A DNA stretch of 64,000 nucleotides from CAVUDO01 sp963740255 (lineage in GTDB: Bacteria > Actinomycetota > Actinomycetes > Mycobacteriales > Cryptosporangiaceae): NCBI GenBank assembly GCA_963740255.1, contig CAVUDO010000002.1:992001-1056000 (forward strand). Reading direction: 5' to 3'. The translations under genes and the position numbers were made by a program. Under the pieces are notes generated by a model, which saw only the letters and a program-made list of their open reading frames with translations, was not told where the DNA came from and made no database searches. Of this stretch, positions 26,618 through 36,481 are shown piece after piece (the first letter of the stretch is position 1; every line of letters begins with the position of its first letter).

Positions 26618-27025
26618 TCACCGGGGTGGCAGGACCACGCGTTCGCCCACGCGGACAGTCGAATCGCGCAGCCCGTTGAGACGTCTGATCTCGGCGATCG
26701 TCTCGCGAGTCGGCCGGTCGGGAGCCCACCGGTCGGCAATGCCCCAGAGCGTGTCGCCCTCTCCGACGACGACGCTGGGCGGGCCGACCGGCGCCTCGTC
26801 GGCCCTCGTCACCCCGGCGGCCGCGAGCAGCGCAAGCACTGCCACCAGGAGCAGCACCGCCCGCGCGAGAATCCGGCCCCGCCTGGTCAGCCGCAGCGGC
26901 GCCGGCCCGCGCTGCAGGCGCTTCCGCACACCGACTGTGCCGACTGTGCCCACCTGGGCCACCCGGAGGTGCGGACCACCGACCCGCGTCGCCGCTCCCC
27001 GCGCCACTGCGACCTGACCGCGCAT
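26618..27025 (-). CDS. LysM peptidoglycan-binding protein, possible SOS cell-division inhibitor
   Basis: A 135-residue protein with a basic N-terminus, one membrane helix (about residues 50-70, ILARAVLLLVAVLALLAAAG) and a C-terminal LysM domain (VVVGEGDTLWGIADRWA ... RVGERVVLPPR). The topology and the position divergent from lexA match the actinobacterial YneA/DivS-type division suppressors induced by DNA damage. Two LexA-box-like sites lie within 60 bp of its ATG. The start at 27025 has GAGGAGGG just upstream. Division inhibition is inferred from context. Confidence 0.8.
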   Translation of the reverse strand: MRGQVAVARGAATRVGGPHLRVAQVGTVGTVGVRKRLQRGPAPLRLTRRGRILARAVLLLVAVLALLAAAGVTRADEAPVGPPSVVVGEGDTLWGIADRWAPDRPTRETIAEIRRLNGLRDSTVRVGERVVLPPR

Positions 27026-27048
27026 CGTGTCCCTCCTCGCCCCGCCAG

Positions 27049-27081
27049 CCGTACACATGTTCGAATCGAACGTCTGTACGA
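27049..27081. promoter_or_regulatory. Two adjacent LexA (SOS) box-like sites
   Basis: CCGTAC-ACAT-GTTCGA (27049-27064) and TCGAAC-GTCT-GTACGA (27066-27081) match the actinobacterial SOS box TCGAAC-N4-GTTCGA at 10 and 11 of 12 positions. They sit 24-56 bp upstream of the LysM gene start, so they probably make it SOS-inducible. Confidence 0.8.
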
Positions 27082-27128
27082 TTCCTATCACCCGGGACCG
27101 TCGAAAAGCGAGGACGCGACGCGACTTT

Positions 27129-27144
27129 TCGAACAGGTGTTTGA
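27129..27144. promoter_or_regulatory. Third LexA (SOS) box-like site
   Basis: TCGAAC-AGGT-GTTTGA matches the SOS consensus at 11 of 12 arm positions. It lies on the lexA side of the divergent region, 142 bp upstream of the lexA start, and is probably the autoregulatory operator. Confidence 0.8.
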
Positions 27145-27286
27145 AAGCCGGACTCGAAGTGGCTAGCGTCAGGACGACCATCAGGTCCCGGTGCCGCCCC
27201 TGAGGCAGGCCAGCCGGGACACGCGACGGTCAGGGCACGACAAGGGCACGGTCACGGCGATCGGGTCAGCTCGGCGAGGAGGCGGC

Positions 27287-28117
27287 GTGGCAGGGCAGCG
27301 GGACACCGACACCGGACGCACACGGGCGGCCGGCACCGCGCGACGGCGATTCTCCTCCGTCCCCGCCGGCATCGACGCAGAGCCGGCCGCGCCCGCCTCG
27401 GCGGCGACCGGCGGAGCGGAGCCGGAGGGTACGACGGTCCCGAAGCGACCGGCGGTCACCGCGGCGGTCACCGCCGGACTGACCGCCCGCCAGCGCCGCA
27501 TCCTCGAAGTGATCCGCGACTCCGTCGAGGAGCGTGGCTACCCGCCGAGCGTCCGCGAGATCGGGGACGCCGTGGGCCTGACGTCGCCGTCCAGCGTCGC
27601 CTACCAGCTCGCCACGCTGCAGAAGAAGGGCCTGCTCCGGCGCGACCCCAACCGACCCCGCGCCGTCGATGTCCGGCTCCCCGGCGAGCCGTCGGAACCC
27701 GTCGCCCCCGTCCCGGCCGCGGACGAGGGCAACGCCCTGCCGCGCCCCGTCTTCGTGCCGGTGCTCGGGCGGATCGCCGCAGGTGGCCCGATCCTGGCCG
27801 AGCAGGCCGTCGAGGACATCTTCCCGCTCCCCCGCGAGATGGTCGGCGAGGGCGAGGTCTTCCTGCTCAAGGTCGCCGGCGACTCGATGGTCGACGCCGC
27901 GATCTGCGACGGAGACTGGGTGGTCGTCCGTCAGCAGCCCGACGCCGACAACGGCGACATCGTGGCTGCCATGATCGACGGCGAGGCCACCGTGAAGCGG
28001 CTGCGCAGGCGGGACGGCCACGTCTGGCTGATTCCGCACAATCCCGCGTACGAGCCGATCCTCGGAGACGAGGCCACGATCCTCGGCCGGGTCGTCACCG
28101 TGATGCGGCGGCTCTGA
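27287..28117 (+). CDS. lexA: SOS response repressor LexA
   Basis: A 276-residue LexA with a long Ala/Pro/Thr-rich N-terminal extension of about 60 residues before the winged helix (TARQRRILEVIRDSVEERGY, VGLTSPSSVAYQL). The C-terminal autoprotease has the Ala-Gly cleavage site in LGRIAAGGP, the catalytic serine in AGDSMVDA and the lysine in EATVKRLRR. RecA filaments trigger self-cleavage. The GTG at 27287 follows GAGGAGG. It diverges from the LysM gene across three SOS boxes. Confidence 0.95.
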   Translation: MAGQRDTDTGRTRAAGTARRRFSSVPAGIDAEPAAPASAATGGAEPEGTTVPKRPAVTAAVTAGLTARQRRILEVIRDSVEERGYPPSVREIGDAVGLTSPSSVAYQLATLQKKGLLRRDPNRPRAVDVRLPGEPSEPVAPVPAADEGNALPRPVFVPVLGRIAAGGPILAEQAVEDIFPLPREMVGEGEVFLLKVAGDSMVDAAICDGDWVVVRQQPDADNGDIVAAMIDGEATVKRLRRRDGHVWLIPHNPAYEPILGDEATILGRVVTVMRRL

Positions 28118-28223
28118 CCAGCCGACCATGATGCAGCAGTCCGCGAGACGGGCAGTCAGCGAGCCGGTGCACGCCGAGCCTGGCGCACCCCGAGCCGGTG
28201 GCGCATCGGATGGGCGGCCGTGC

Positions 28224-30152
28224 TCAGTCAGGGCGGGTGCCCGGCGCCCGCCACCCCTCGTCGTCGTCCCGTGGCCGGCTCGCGGGCCGGTCGGCCGGGC
28301 CGCGGGCGCGCCGTGGTCCGCGGGTCTCCGGTCCGGGCGGTTCGTCCGGCCATCGCCGCGGCCGCCGCTCGGTGGACTCGCCGTCCGGTCCCCCGGCAGT
28401 CGGCGCGCCACGGGGTTCGGATCGTGACGACGAGGGGTACACCGTGCCGCCAGCGCGCTCCGCACCGCGCCGTGGGGCCGACCCCCGCTCCGCGTCGCGT
28501 GGATAGGGCGAGCCCCGCTCCGGGCGCCGACCGGGCACGCCGTCCTCGGGCCGCCCGAGCGCCGTGGTGGACTCGGCGTCCCGTTCGGACGGGCGACCGG
28601 GTCTGGAGGGGCGACGGCGCGGTGCGGATTCGTCGATCGGCGGTAGTCCCAGCCGCTCGGCCGACCCGGCGAGCCGGGACGGGCGGCGCTCCACCGGCGG
28701 CACCGCGCCCGGCGGACTCGGCGGCGGACGCCTGTCCGGACGGGAGGAACCACGCGGCCGGGCCGCGTACCCCGGCGACGCCGCCTCGGCGGGCACGTCC
28801 GCCCCGGCGCCGTACACCGCGCCCCGGGCCGGGCGCTCGGCGGCGGCCGGCACCGAACCCCGGGCCGGACGGCCGGCGGCGGCCGGCGGCCCGCCGGTGT
28901 ACACCGCCCCCGGCACCCGCGGCAGCAGGACGGTCGGGTCCTGACCCGGTGGGGGCTCGTCCTCGGCTGGACGCGCCGGCCGGGCAGGACGGCCGGGGCG
29001 GGCCGACCCGACCGGCCGTGGCTCCCCGTCGGGCTCTTCCACCGGATGCCGCCTGCGGAACCGCACGATCCCGACGATGCCGGCCGCCAGCAGCGCCAGA
29101 CCGAGCGCGCCGACGCCGACGACGATGCCGACGAGCTGGCCCAACGTGATGTCGCCGAGGGAGAACCCGCCGCCGTCGGAGGCCGACGAAGGCTTCGCCG
29201 CCGACTGTTTCGGTTTGGCGTCGGCCACCGATGCCGGCGCCCAGCGCTGCAGGGGCGCGTCCTTGCCCTCGGGAACCGTCAGGTAGGTCTTGCCGTCCGG
29301 GCTGAACGCGATCGCCTCTCCCAGGCCGCGGGTGCTGGGCAGCGGGGTGAGCCGCGCCGCGCTCGAGGTGATCGCCTTGGCGACGTCACCGTCGGGCACA
29401 TTCCACTCGTAGGCGTCGGAGTAGGTGCGCAGCACCGCCTTCTTGCCGTCCGGGGACATTGCCGCACCGGTGACCGCGGTCTCCCCGAGCGACCCGAGGA
29501 AGTTGGGGGTGCCGGTGGGCGAGAACTGGATGGTGCCGGCCGCCGCCAGCGGGATCGCGTTCGAGGCTGCCACGTCCGGGCCGGTCAGCGGCCTGGTCGA
29601 GGTGTACACCTTGGCCGTGCCGCCCGCGTCCTTGGAGACGACGACCGCCGTCTTGTTCTCCTGGACGAACAGCGCCTCGGCGTTCTTGGCGCCGTCCGGG
29701 TACTTCAGTCGGTAGATCTTCGGCTCCGCGCCCGAGGCCGGGAACGCATGCACGGCGATGCTGACGCGTTCGGGGCGGTCGTCCTTGTCGCCGATGTCGC
29801 CCACCCAGTAGGTGCCGTCCGCCGTGCGGGCCAGGTCCTCCGGGTCGCGGGGCTTGTTCTGCGAGGTCAACGTCTTGACCACGTCGCACTTGCCGTCCAG
29901 CAGATAGACCTTCATCTTCGTCGTGTTGGGATCACTGTCCGTGACGACGGCGTACCCGGTCTCGGTGGCCACCAGCCCGCTGACCTCAGGCACCCGTTCG
30001 TCACCCACGGTGCACACGGCCTGCGGCGCGGCGACGGCCGGGCCGCCCGGGAGCAGGATCGCCCCCGCCCCCAGGATCACCCCGAGGAGCCCGTAGAGAG
30101 GTCTTCGCACGCTGGACAGTCGCACGCTGCACAGTCTGGCAGAACCGCTCAC
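28224..30152 (-). CDS. Secreted beta-propeller-like domain with membrane anchor and long Arg/Pro-rich tail
   Basis: A 642-residue protein of unknown function. An N-terminal signal (LYGLLGVILGAGAILLPG ... AVAAP) precedes an outside domain of about 260 residues with propeller-like repeats (DPEDLARTADGTYWVGDIGD, AAMSPDGKKAVLRTYSDAYEW, GEAIAFSPDGKTYL). One membrane helix follows (LVGIVVGVGALGLALLAAGI), then a disordered, highly basic Pro/Arg/Gly tail of about 260 residues in the cytoplasm. The GTG at 30152 has a weak ribosome binding site; later GTGs in the signal region are possible. It lies 109 bp downstream of hflX and converges with lexA. Confidence 0.7.
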   Translation of the reverse strand: MSGSARLCSVRLSSVRRPLYGLLGVILGAGAILLPGGPAVAAPQAVCTVGDERVPEVSGLVATETGYAVVTDSDPNTTKMKVYLLDGKCDVVKTLTSQNKPRDPEDLARTADGTYWVGDIGDKDDRPERVSIAVHAFPASGAEPKIYRLKYPDGAKNAEALFVQENKTAVVVSKDAGGTAKVYTSTRPLTGPDVAASNAIPLAAAGTIQFSPTGTPNFLGSLGETAVTGAAMSPDGKKAVLRTYSDAYEWNVPDGDVAKAITSSAARLTPLPSTRGLGEAIAFSPDGKTYLTVPEGKDAPLQRWAPASVADAKPKQSAAKPSSASDGGGFSLGDITLGQLVGIVVGVGALGLALLAAGIVGIVRFRRRHPVEEPDGEPRPVGSARPGRPARPARPAEDEPPPGQDPTVLLPRVPGAVYTGGPPAAAGRPARGSVPAAAERPARGAVYGAGADVPAEAASPGYAARPRGSSRPDRRPPPSPPGAVPPVERRPSRLAGSAERLGLPPIDESAPRRRPSRPGRPSERDAESTTALGRPEDGVPGRRPERGSPYPRDAERGSAPRRGAERAGGTVYPSSSRSEPRGAPTAGGPDGESTERRPRRWPDEPPGPETRGPRRARGPADRPASRPRDDDEGWRAPGTRPD

Positions 30153-30261
30153 CTGCGGGGGCACCTCGTGTGGCCGAAGCGGTCGAGCCGCAGGCGGGGG
30201 CACACCGCCCGCCTGCCGGGTGGGCGCCCGGGAGCGGCAGAGAACCCTGCCGACCCTGCGA

Positions 30262-31773
30262 TCAGGTGCCCGCGTACGGCTGCAACGCCGCCGCCAGGCC
30301 GGGGTGCACCCTGACGTGGAGTGAGGTGCCCTCGGGCAGGTGCCGTTCGTCGAGCACCTCGCCCTCCTGATGGATCCGGGACACCAGGCCGCCCTGGTCG
30401 TAGGGCAGCCGGACCCGCAGCTCCAGGGCCGGATGCGGCAGCCGGGCCTCGATCGCCCGCCGCAGCGCGTCGATGCCCTCGCCGGTGCGGGCGGAGACCG
30501 CCAACGCACCGGGCAGGATCTGCCGCAGGCGCAGCAACGCCTCCGGGTCGGCGGCGTCGGCCTTGTTGACCACCAGGAGCTCGGGAACACCGGCCGCGTC
30601 GATGTCGGCGAGCACGGCCCGTACAGCGTTGACCTGGGCCACCGGGTCGGGGTGGGCCCCGTCCACGACGTGGACCAGCAGGTCGGCGTCGGCAACCTCT
30701 TCGAGCGTGGAGCGGAACGCCTCCACGAGCTGGTGCGGGAGGTGCCGGACGAAGCCGACGGTGTCCGAGAGCGTGTACTCCCGCCCGTCCTCGGCCTGCG
30801 CCCGGCGGGTGGTCGGGTCGAGGGTGGCGAACAGCGCGTCCTGCACCAGCACCCCGGCACCGGTGAGCCGGTTGAGCAGGCTGGACTTTCCCGCGTTGGT
30901 GTAGCCGGCGATGGCCACGCCGGGCACGGCGTTGCGCCGCCGCTCCTGCCGCATGGTGTCGCGGGACTTCTTCATCGCCGCGATCTCGCGCCGCAGCTTG
31001 GCCATCTTGTCGCGGATGCGGCGCCGGTCGGTCTCGATCTTGGTCTCGCCGGGGCCGCGGGTGCCGACCCCGCCCCCGCCGCTGCCGACCCGCCCGCCGG
31101 CCTGTCGGGACATCGACTCGCCCCAGCCCCGCAGCCGCGGCAGCATGTACTGCATCTGGGCCAGCGACACCTGCGCCTTGCCCTCCCGCGACCGGGCGTG
31201 CTGGGCGAAGATGTCCAGGATCAGCGCGGTACGGTCGACGACCTTCACCTTGACGACCTTCTCCAGCGCGATCAGCTGGCCGGGCGTCAGCTCCCCGTCG
31301 CAGATCACCGTGTCGGCGCCGGTCGCGATCACGATGTCGCGCAGCTCACGGGCCTTGCCCGAGCCGATGTAGGTGGCCGGGTCGGGTTTGCCGCGGCGTT
31401 GGATCACACCCTCGAGCACCTCCGAGCCGGCCGTCCCGGCGAGCGCGGCGAGCTCGGTCAGCGAGTTCTCGGCGTCGGTCGCGCTGCCCTCGGTCCACAC
31501 GCCCACCAGCACCACCCGTTCCAGCCGGAGCTGGCGGTACTCGACCTCGCTGACGTCGGCGAGTTCGGTGGACAGGCCGACCACCCGGCGGAGCGCCTGC
31601 CTGTCGGCCCGGTCGAACTGGTCGCCGTCGAAGGCGTCGTCGACCGGCTCGGTGCCCCCGAATGCCTCGTCGAGGTGGATCGCGCTGTCGGCGGCGCCGG
31701 ACGCGGGATGCCGCGGGACGGTCGGACTGGTCGTGGCCGCGTTGCTCAGGGCGCTGCTGGGAACTCGTGTCAT
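30262..31773 (-). CDS. hflX: Ribosome-associated GTPase HflX
   Basis: A 503-residue GTPase that splits or rescues stalled ribosomes. The N-terminal HflX domain has DPATYIGSGKARELRD and the glycine-rich GSGGGGVGTRGPGETKIE. The GTPase motifs are GYTNAGKSSLLN (G1), the G2 region ATLDPTTR, DTVGF (G3) and VNKAD (G4). The first 85 residues are actinobacterial-type extension. The ATG at 31773 was preferred because the longer frame to 32025 is low-complexity and runs to the malic enzyme start. Confidence 0.93.
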   Translation of the reverse strand: MTRVPSSALSNAATTSPTVPRHPASGAADSAIHLDEAFGGTEPVDDAFDGDQFDRADRQALRRVVGLSTELADVSEVEYRQLRLERVVLVGVWTEGSATDAENSLTELAALAGTAGSEVLEGVIQRRGKPDPATYIGSGKARELRDIVIATGADTVICDGELTPGQLIALEKVVKVKVVDRTALILDIFAQHARSREGKAQVSLAQMQYMLPRLRGWGESMSRQAGGRVGSGGGGVGTRGPGETKIETDRRRIRDKMAKLRREIAAMKKSRDTMRQERRRNAVPGVAIAGYTNAGKSSLLNRLTGAGVLVQDALFATLDPTTRRAQAEDGREYTLSDTVGFVRHLPHQLVEAFRSTLEEVADADLLVHVVDGAHPDPVAQVNAVRAVLADIDAAGVPELLVVNKADAADPEALLRLRQILPGALAVSARTGEGIDALRRAIEARLPHPALELRVRLPYDQGGLVSRIHQEGEVLDERHLPEGTSLHVRVHPGLAAALQPYAGT

Positions 31774-32026
31774 CGTCCTTCGATGGTTGCACGCCCGTCC
31801 GACACCCGCACCCGAGTTCCTGCCCGTGTCGCGGCCAACGGGGTCGTCGTGGGCGTGGCCGTGGGGGCGCGAACGCCGGCCGCCGTGGCCGGTGGCCGGT
31901 CCGCGAGCCGGCACGCGAGCGCGGGTGGGCAACGCCTGCGCCGGGTGAAAGGATCGACCCGCCGCAGCACCGCCCGACCAGCACCGCCCGACCGACCGCC
32001 GCCCGACAACCACGGAGCGCACCACC

Positions 32027-33454
<1,428 letters not shown>

Positions 33455-33469
33455 GCCTGCGCTGAGCGC

Positions 33470-34300
33470 TCAGGCGTAGCCGGCCGGGTCGCCGAGCTCG
33501 GCGAGCACCTCGACCAGTTCCTCGACCACTCCGGGGCTGCCCGCCACGATCGAGGTGCTCCTCAGCCCGTACTCGCCGCCCTCCAGGTCGGCGACCACCC
33601 CACCGGCGGAGCGGACCAGCAGCGCGCCGGGCGCGTTGTCCCACGGGTGATTGCCGAAGCTCAGAGCGGCGCCGAGCCGCCCGGCCGCCGCCCACGCGTG
33701 GTCCACCGCCGACGAGCCCAGCAGCCGCACCCGCAGGACCCGCTTCGCGAGGACGGTCGCCACCTCCATCCGGTAGCGGAACGGATAGGGCGGGGTCCAG
33801 CCGTCGTCGACCTTGGGCGAGATGTGGCCGAGCGCGACCGTGGCCTGGTCCAGACCGAGGCGCTCCAGGCGCGGCAGCTCGGTGCCGTTGCGGCGCGTCG
33901 GTCCCCCGGCCACGGCGACGTACCGCTCGTCCAGCAGTGGCAGCCAGGTCAGCGCCAGCACCGGCACGCCGTCGGTGAGCAGCGCGAGGTTGATCCCGGC
34001 CAGCGGCAGGCCGGCGGAGTAGTTGGCCGTGCCGTCGACCGGGTCGAGCACCCAGGTGCTTCCCTCGGCGAGCGCCCGCCCACCGAACTCCTCGCCGTGC
34101 ACGGGCAGGCCGGTGCGCTCGGTCAGCGCGGCCGTCACCCGGCGTTCGATCTCCAGGTCGGCCGCCGTGGCGAAGTCCCCGATCCCCTTGGTGACCTGTT
34201 CGGCCGCCCCGAGCTGGGCCACGAACACCTCGGCCGCGTCGTCGAGCACCGCGGCGGCCACGTCGGCCAGGGCGGGCAGCTCGACCTCGGCGACGGTCAC
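33470..34300 (-). CDS. Inositol monophosphatase-family phosphatase
   Basis: A 276-residue Mg-dependent phosphatase. The metal site motifs are GEEFGG (E of motif 1), DPVDGTANY (motif DPxDGT) and AVDHAWAAAGRLGA (the second metal-binding block). Substrates in this family include inositol-1-phosphate, histidinol phosphate and fructose bisphosphate, so the substrate is open. The GTG start overlaps the dapF stop by four bases, placing it last in a miaA-dapF operon. Confidence 0.87.
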   Translation of the reverse strand: MTVAEVELPALADVAAAVLDDAAEVFVAQLGAAEQVTKGIGDFATAADLEIERRVTAALTERTGLPVHGEEFGGRALAEGSTWVLDPVDGTANYSAGLPLAGINLALLTDGVPVLALTWLPLLDERYVAVAGGPTRRNGTELPRLERLGLDQATVALGHISPKVDDGWTPPYPFRYRMEVATVLAKRVLRVRLLGSSAVDHAWAAAGRLGAALSFGNHPWDNAPGALLVRSAGGVVADLEGGEYGLRSTSIVAGSPGVVEELVEVLAELGDPAGYA

Positions 34301-35211
34301 GCCGGCGACCCCACGGCCGCGGTCGCCACCGCGTCGGCCCGGGCGTCGGCCAGCCAGGTCGGGGACAGTTCGCCGCCGGCGACCAGCACCGCCGGACCGG
34401 CGAGCAGGCTGGTGGTCTCGGTCACCGTGACGGTCAGCCGGCCGCCGGGTACGTCGACGGCGACCCGGCCGCTCTGCCAGCCGGCCGACCGCAGCACCAC
34501 GGCCGCGGCCGCGCACGCGCCGGTGCCGCAGGAGGCGGTCACGCCGACGCCGCGTTCATGGACCCGCGCCCGGACGTGCAGGTCGGCGCCCTCCGGCGGC
34601 TCGGCCTCCGCGGCGCCGCCACCGACCAGGTTCACCACCTCGACGTTCACGCCCTCCGGAAAGGTCTCCAGGTCGAACCGCGGGGGCACGGACAGGTCGA
34701 TCTCGTCGACCGGGACAGCCGTGCCGCACACCAGGTGCGGGTTGCCCATGGACACCCGGACCCCGGCCATCGTCCGGCCGGCGAGCTCCACCGCGGCCTC
34801 GTCGGTGATCCGGGCGGGGCCCATGTCCACCACGACGTCGCCGGACGCGGGCACCACCACGGTCTTCGTGCCCCCCCGGGTCGCCACCCGCAGCGTGCCG
34901 GCCGGGACGAGGCCGGCCTCGACCAGGTACCGGGCGAAGACCCGCACGCCGTTGCCGCACATCTGCGCGACCGACCCGTCGGCGTTGCGGTAGTCCATGA
35001 ACCACTCGCCGTCCAGCCCGATGCCATCGGGGAACCGGGCGGTGCGCACCACCCGCAGGACGCCGTCACCACCGATCCCGGTCCGTCGGTCGCAGAGCGC
35101 CCGGACCAACGCGGGGGGGAGGTCGAGCATGCCTTCGGCGTCGGGCAGGATCACGAAGTCGTTCCCGGTGCCGTGGCCCTTCACGAACCGCCACGCCTGC
35201 GCGTCGCTCAC
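34297..35211 (-). CDS. dapF: Diaminopimelate epimerase
   Basis: A 304-residue racemase converting LL- to meso-diaminopimelate for lysine and peptidoglycan. Both catalytic cysteines are present in their motifs, AQMCGNGVRVFARY and TASCGTGACAAAAVV, and the N-terminal KGHGTGNDFVILPD motif is intact. The GTG at 35211 follows a G-rich GAGGGGGG stretch. It is coupled to neighbours on both sides by 4-bp overlaps (if the 35-residue ORF upstream is real). Confidence 0.95.
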   Translation of the reverse strand: MSDAQAWRFVKGHGTGNDFVILPDAEGMLDLPPALVRALCDRRTGIGGDGVLRVVRTARFPDGIGLDGEWFMDYRNADGSVAQMCGNGVRVFARYLVEAGLVPAGTLRVATRGGTKTVVVPASGDVVVDMGPARITDEAAVELAGRTMAGVRVSMGNPHLVCGTAVPVDEIDLSVPPRFDLETFPEGVNVEVVNLVGGGAAEAEPPEGADLHVRARVHERGVGVTASCGTGACAAAAVVLRSAGWQSGRVAVDVPGGRLTVTVTETTSLLAGPAVLVAGGELSPTWLADARADAVATAAVGSPA

Positions 35212-35315
35212 CGGCCCCCCTCGCCCCGCCGGGCCACCCGGCGGACTCGCTCGGCCCCGCCGCCGGTGACCAGGGCGGTGCGGTATCTCCCGACGTGCCC
35301 GCGCTGCTCGGCCAC
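35208..35315 (-). CDS. Candidate 35-residue ORF between miaA and dapF
   Basis: A small open frame, MAEQRGHVGRYRTALVTGGG followed by a basic end (ERVRRVARRGEGGR), from GTG 35315. It fills the gap between miaA and dapF and its TGA overlaps the dapF GTG by four bases, the coupling style of the other genes here. No ribosome binding site is seen and I know no homologue. It may instead be a spacer. Confidence 0.3.
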   Translation of the reverse strand: MAEQRGHVGRYRTALVTGGGAERVRRVARRGEGGR

Positions 35316-35324
35316 GGTCCGATT

Positions 35325-36341
35325 CTACGGACGGCGCGCGGAGCCACGACCGGCGGGCAGGGACGGGGCCAACGCCGCGAGCGCGGCCTCGGTCAGGTCC
35401 GCGCGATCGGCGGCCAGCCACCGCACCCGCGGCTCCCGCCGGAACCAGGACCGCTGCCGCCGGACGAACCGCCGGGTGGCCCGCTGGGTCTGCGCGATCG
35501 CCTCGGCCTGCGACCCCGCGCCGTCGAGCTGGCGCAGTGCCTGGGCGTATCCGAGCGCGCGGGCGGCGGTGCGGCCGGTGCGCAGTCCCCGCCGGTCCAG
35601 CGCCCGCACCTCGTCGAGCAGGCCGCCCGCCCACATCCGTTCGACTCGCCGGTCGATCCGGGCGTCCAGCGCGGGAGTCTCGGTGTCCAGGCCGATCCAG
35701 CGGGACGGGTACGCCTCGTCGAGCCGTTCGGGGAGGCTGGCCCGCACCGGGCCGGCCAGTCCCACCACCTCCAGCGCCCGGACGATCCGCCGGCCGTTGC
35801 TGGGCAGGATCGCCGCCGCGGCGGCCGGGTCGAGCGCTGCGAGCCGGGCGTGCAGCGTCGGCGCGCCGAGCGCGGCAAGCTCCTCCTCCAGCGCGAGCCG
35901 GGCCACCGGGTCGGTGCCGGGGAACTCCATCCGGTCGAGCACCGCCCGCACGTACAGTCCCGAGCCGCCGACCAGGACCGGCACCACGCCGGCGGCACGC
36001 AGCCGGTCGACGACGGTCCGGGCGGCACGCTGGTACTCGGCCACGCTCGCCGTCACGGTGACGTCCCATAGGTCCAGCAGGTGGTGCGGGACGCCGCCGC
36101 GCTCGGCGGGGGCGAGCTTGGCCGTGCCGATGTCCATGCCGCGGTAGAGCTGCATGGAGTCGGCGTTGACCACCTCGCCGCCGAGCGCGCGGGCCAGGGC
36201 GATCCCCAGCGCGGACTTGCCGGTGGCGGTCGGCCCCACCACCGCGACGACCGGCGGGCCGGACGTGCCCGCCGACGTATCGCCGCCGGAGGGCCCGCCT
36301 TGCCCGGTCGACGGTCGCCCGGCGCCGCCGGTCAGGTCCAT
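35325..36341 (-). CDS. miaA: tRNA dimethylallyltransferase MiaA
   Basis: A 338-residue enzyme that adds dimethylallyl to A37 of tRNAs reading U-initial codons. The P-loop is VGPTATGKSAL (about residues 35-45), followed by NADSMQLYRGMDIGTAK, VGGSGLYVRAVLD and the C-terminal QRSWFRRE motif. A 28-residue Gly/Ser/Pro-rich leader precedes the core. It acts before MiaB, encoded about 5 kb away. Confidence 0.95.
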   Translation of the reverse strand: MDLTGGAGRPSTGQGGPSGGDTSAGTSGPPVVAVVGPTATGKSALGIALARALGGEVVNADSMQLYRGMDIGTAKLAPAERGGVPHHLLDLWDVTVTASVAEYQRAARTVVDRLRAAGVVPVLVGGSGLYVRAVLDRMEFPGTDPVARLALEEELAALGAPTLHARLAALDPAAAAAILPSNGRRIVRALEVVGLAGPVRASLPERLDEAYPSRWIGLDTETPALDARIDRRVERMWAGGLLDEVRALDRRGLRTGRTAARALGYAQALRQLDGAGSQAEAIAQTQRATRRFVRRQRSWFRREPRVRWLAADRADLTEAALAALAPSLPAGRGSARRP

Positions 36342-36481
36342 ACCGGAAGGCTAACTGTCGGCGCGCCATGATCACGGTTCGGCCGCATCGGTGCCGAACA
36401 TGGTCACCGAACCTGTGAGAATGCCAGTCAACAGCTCCGACGTGGCTGGTCGCGAGCCACCGGAACGGAACGAGGACGGTC

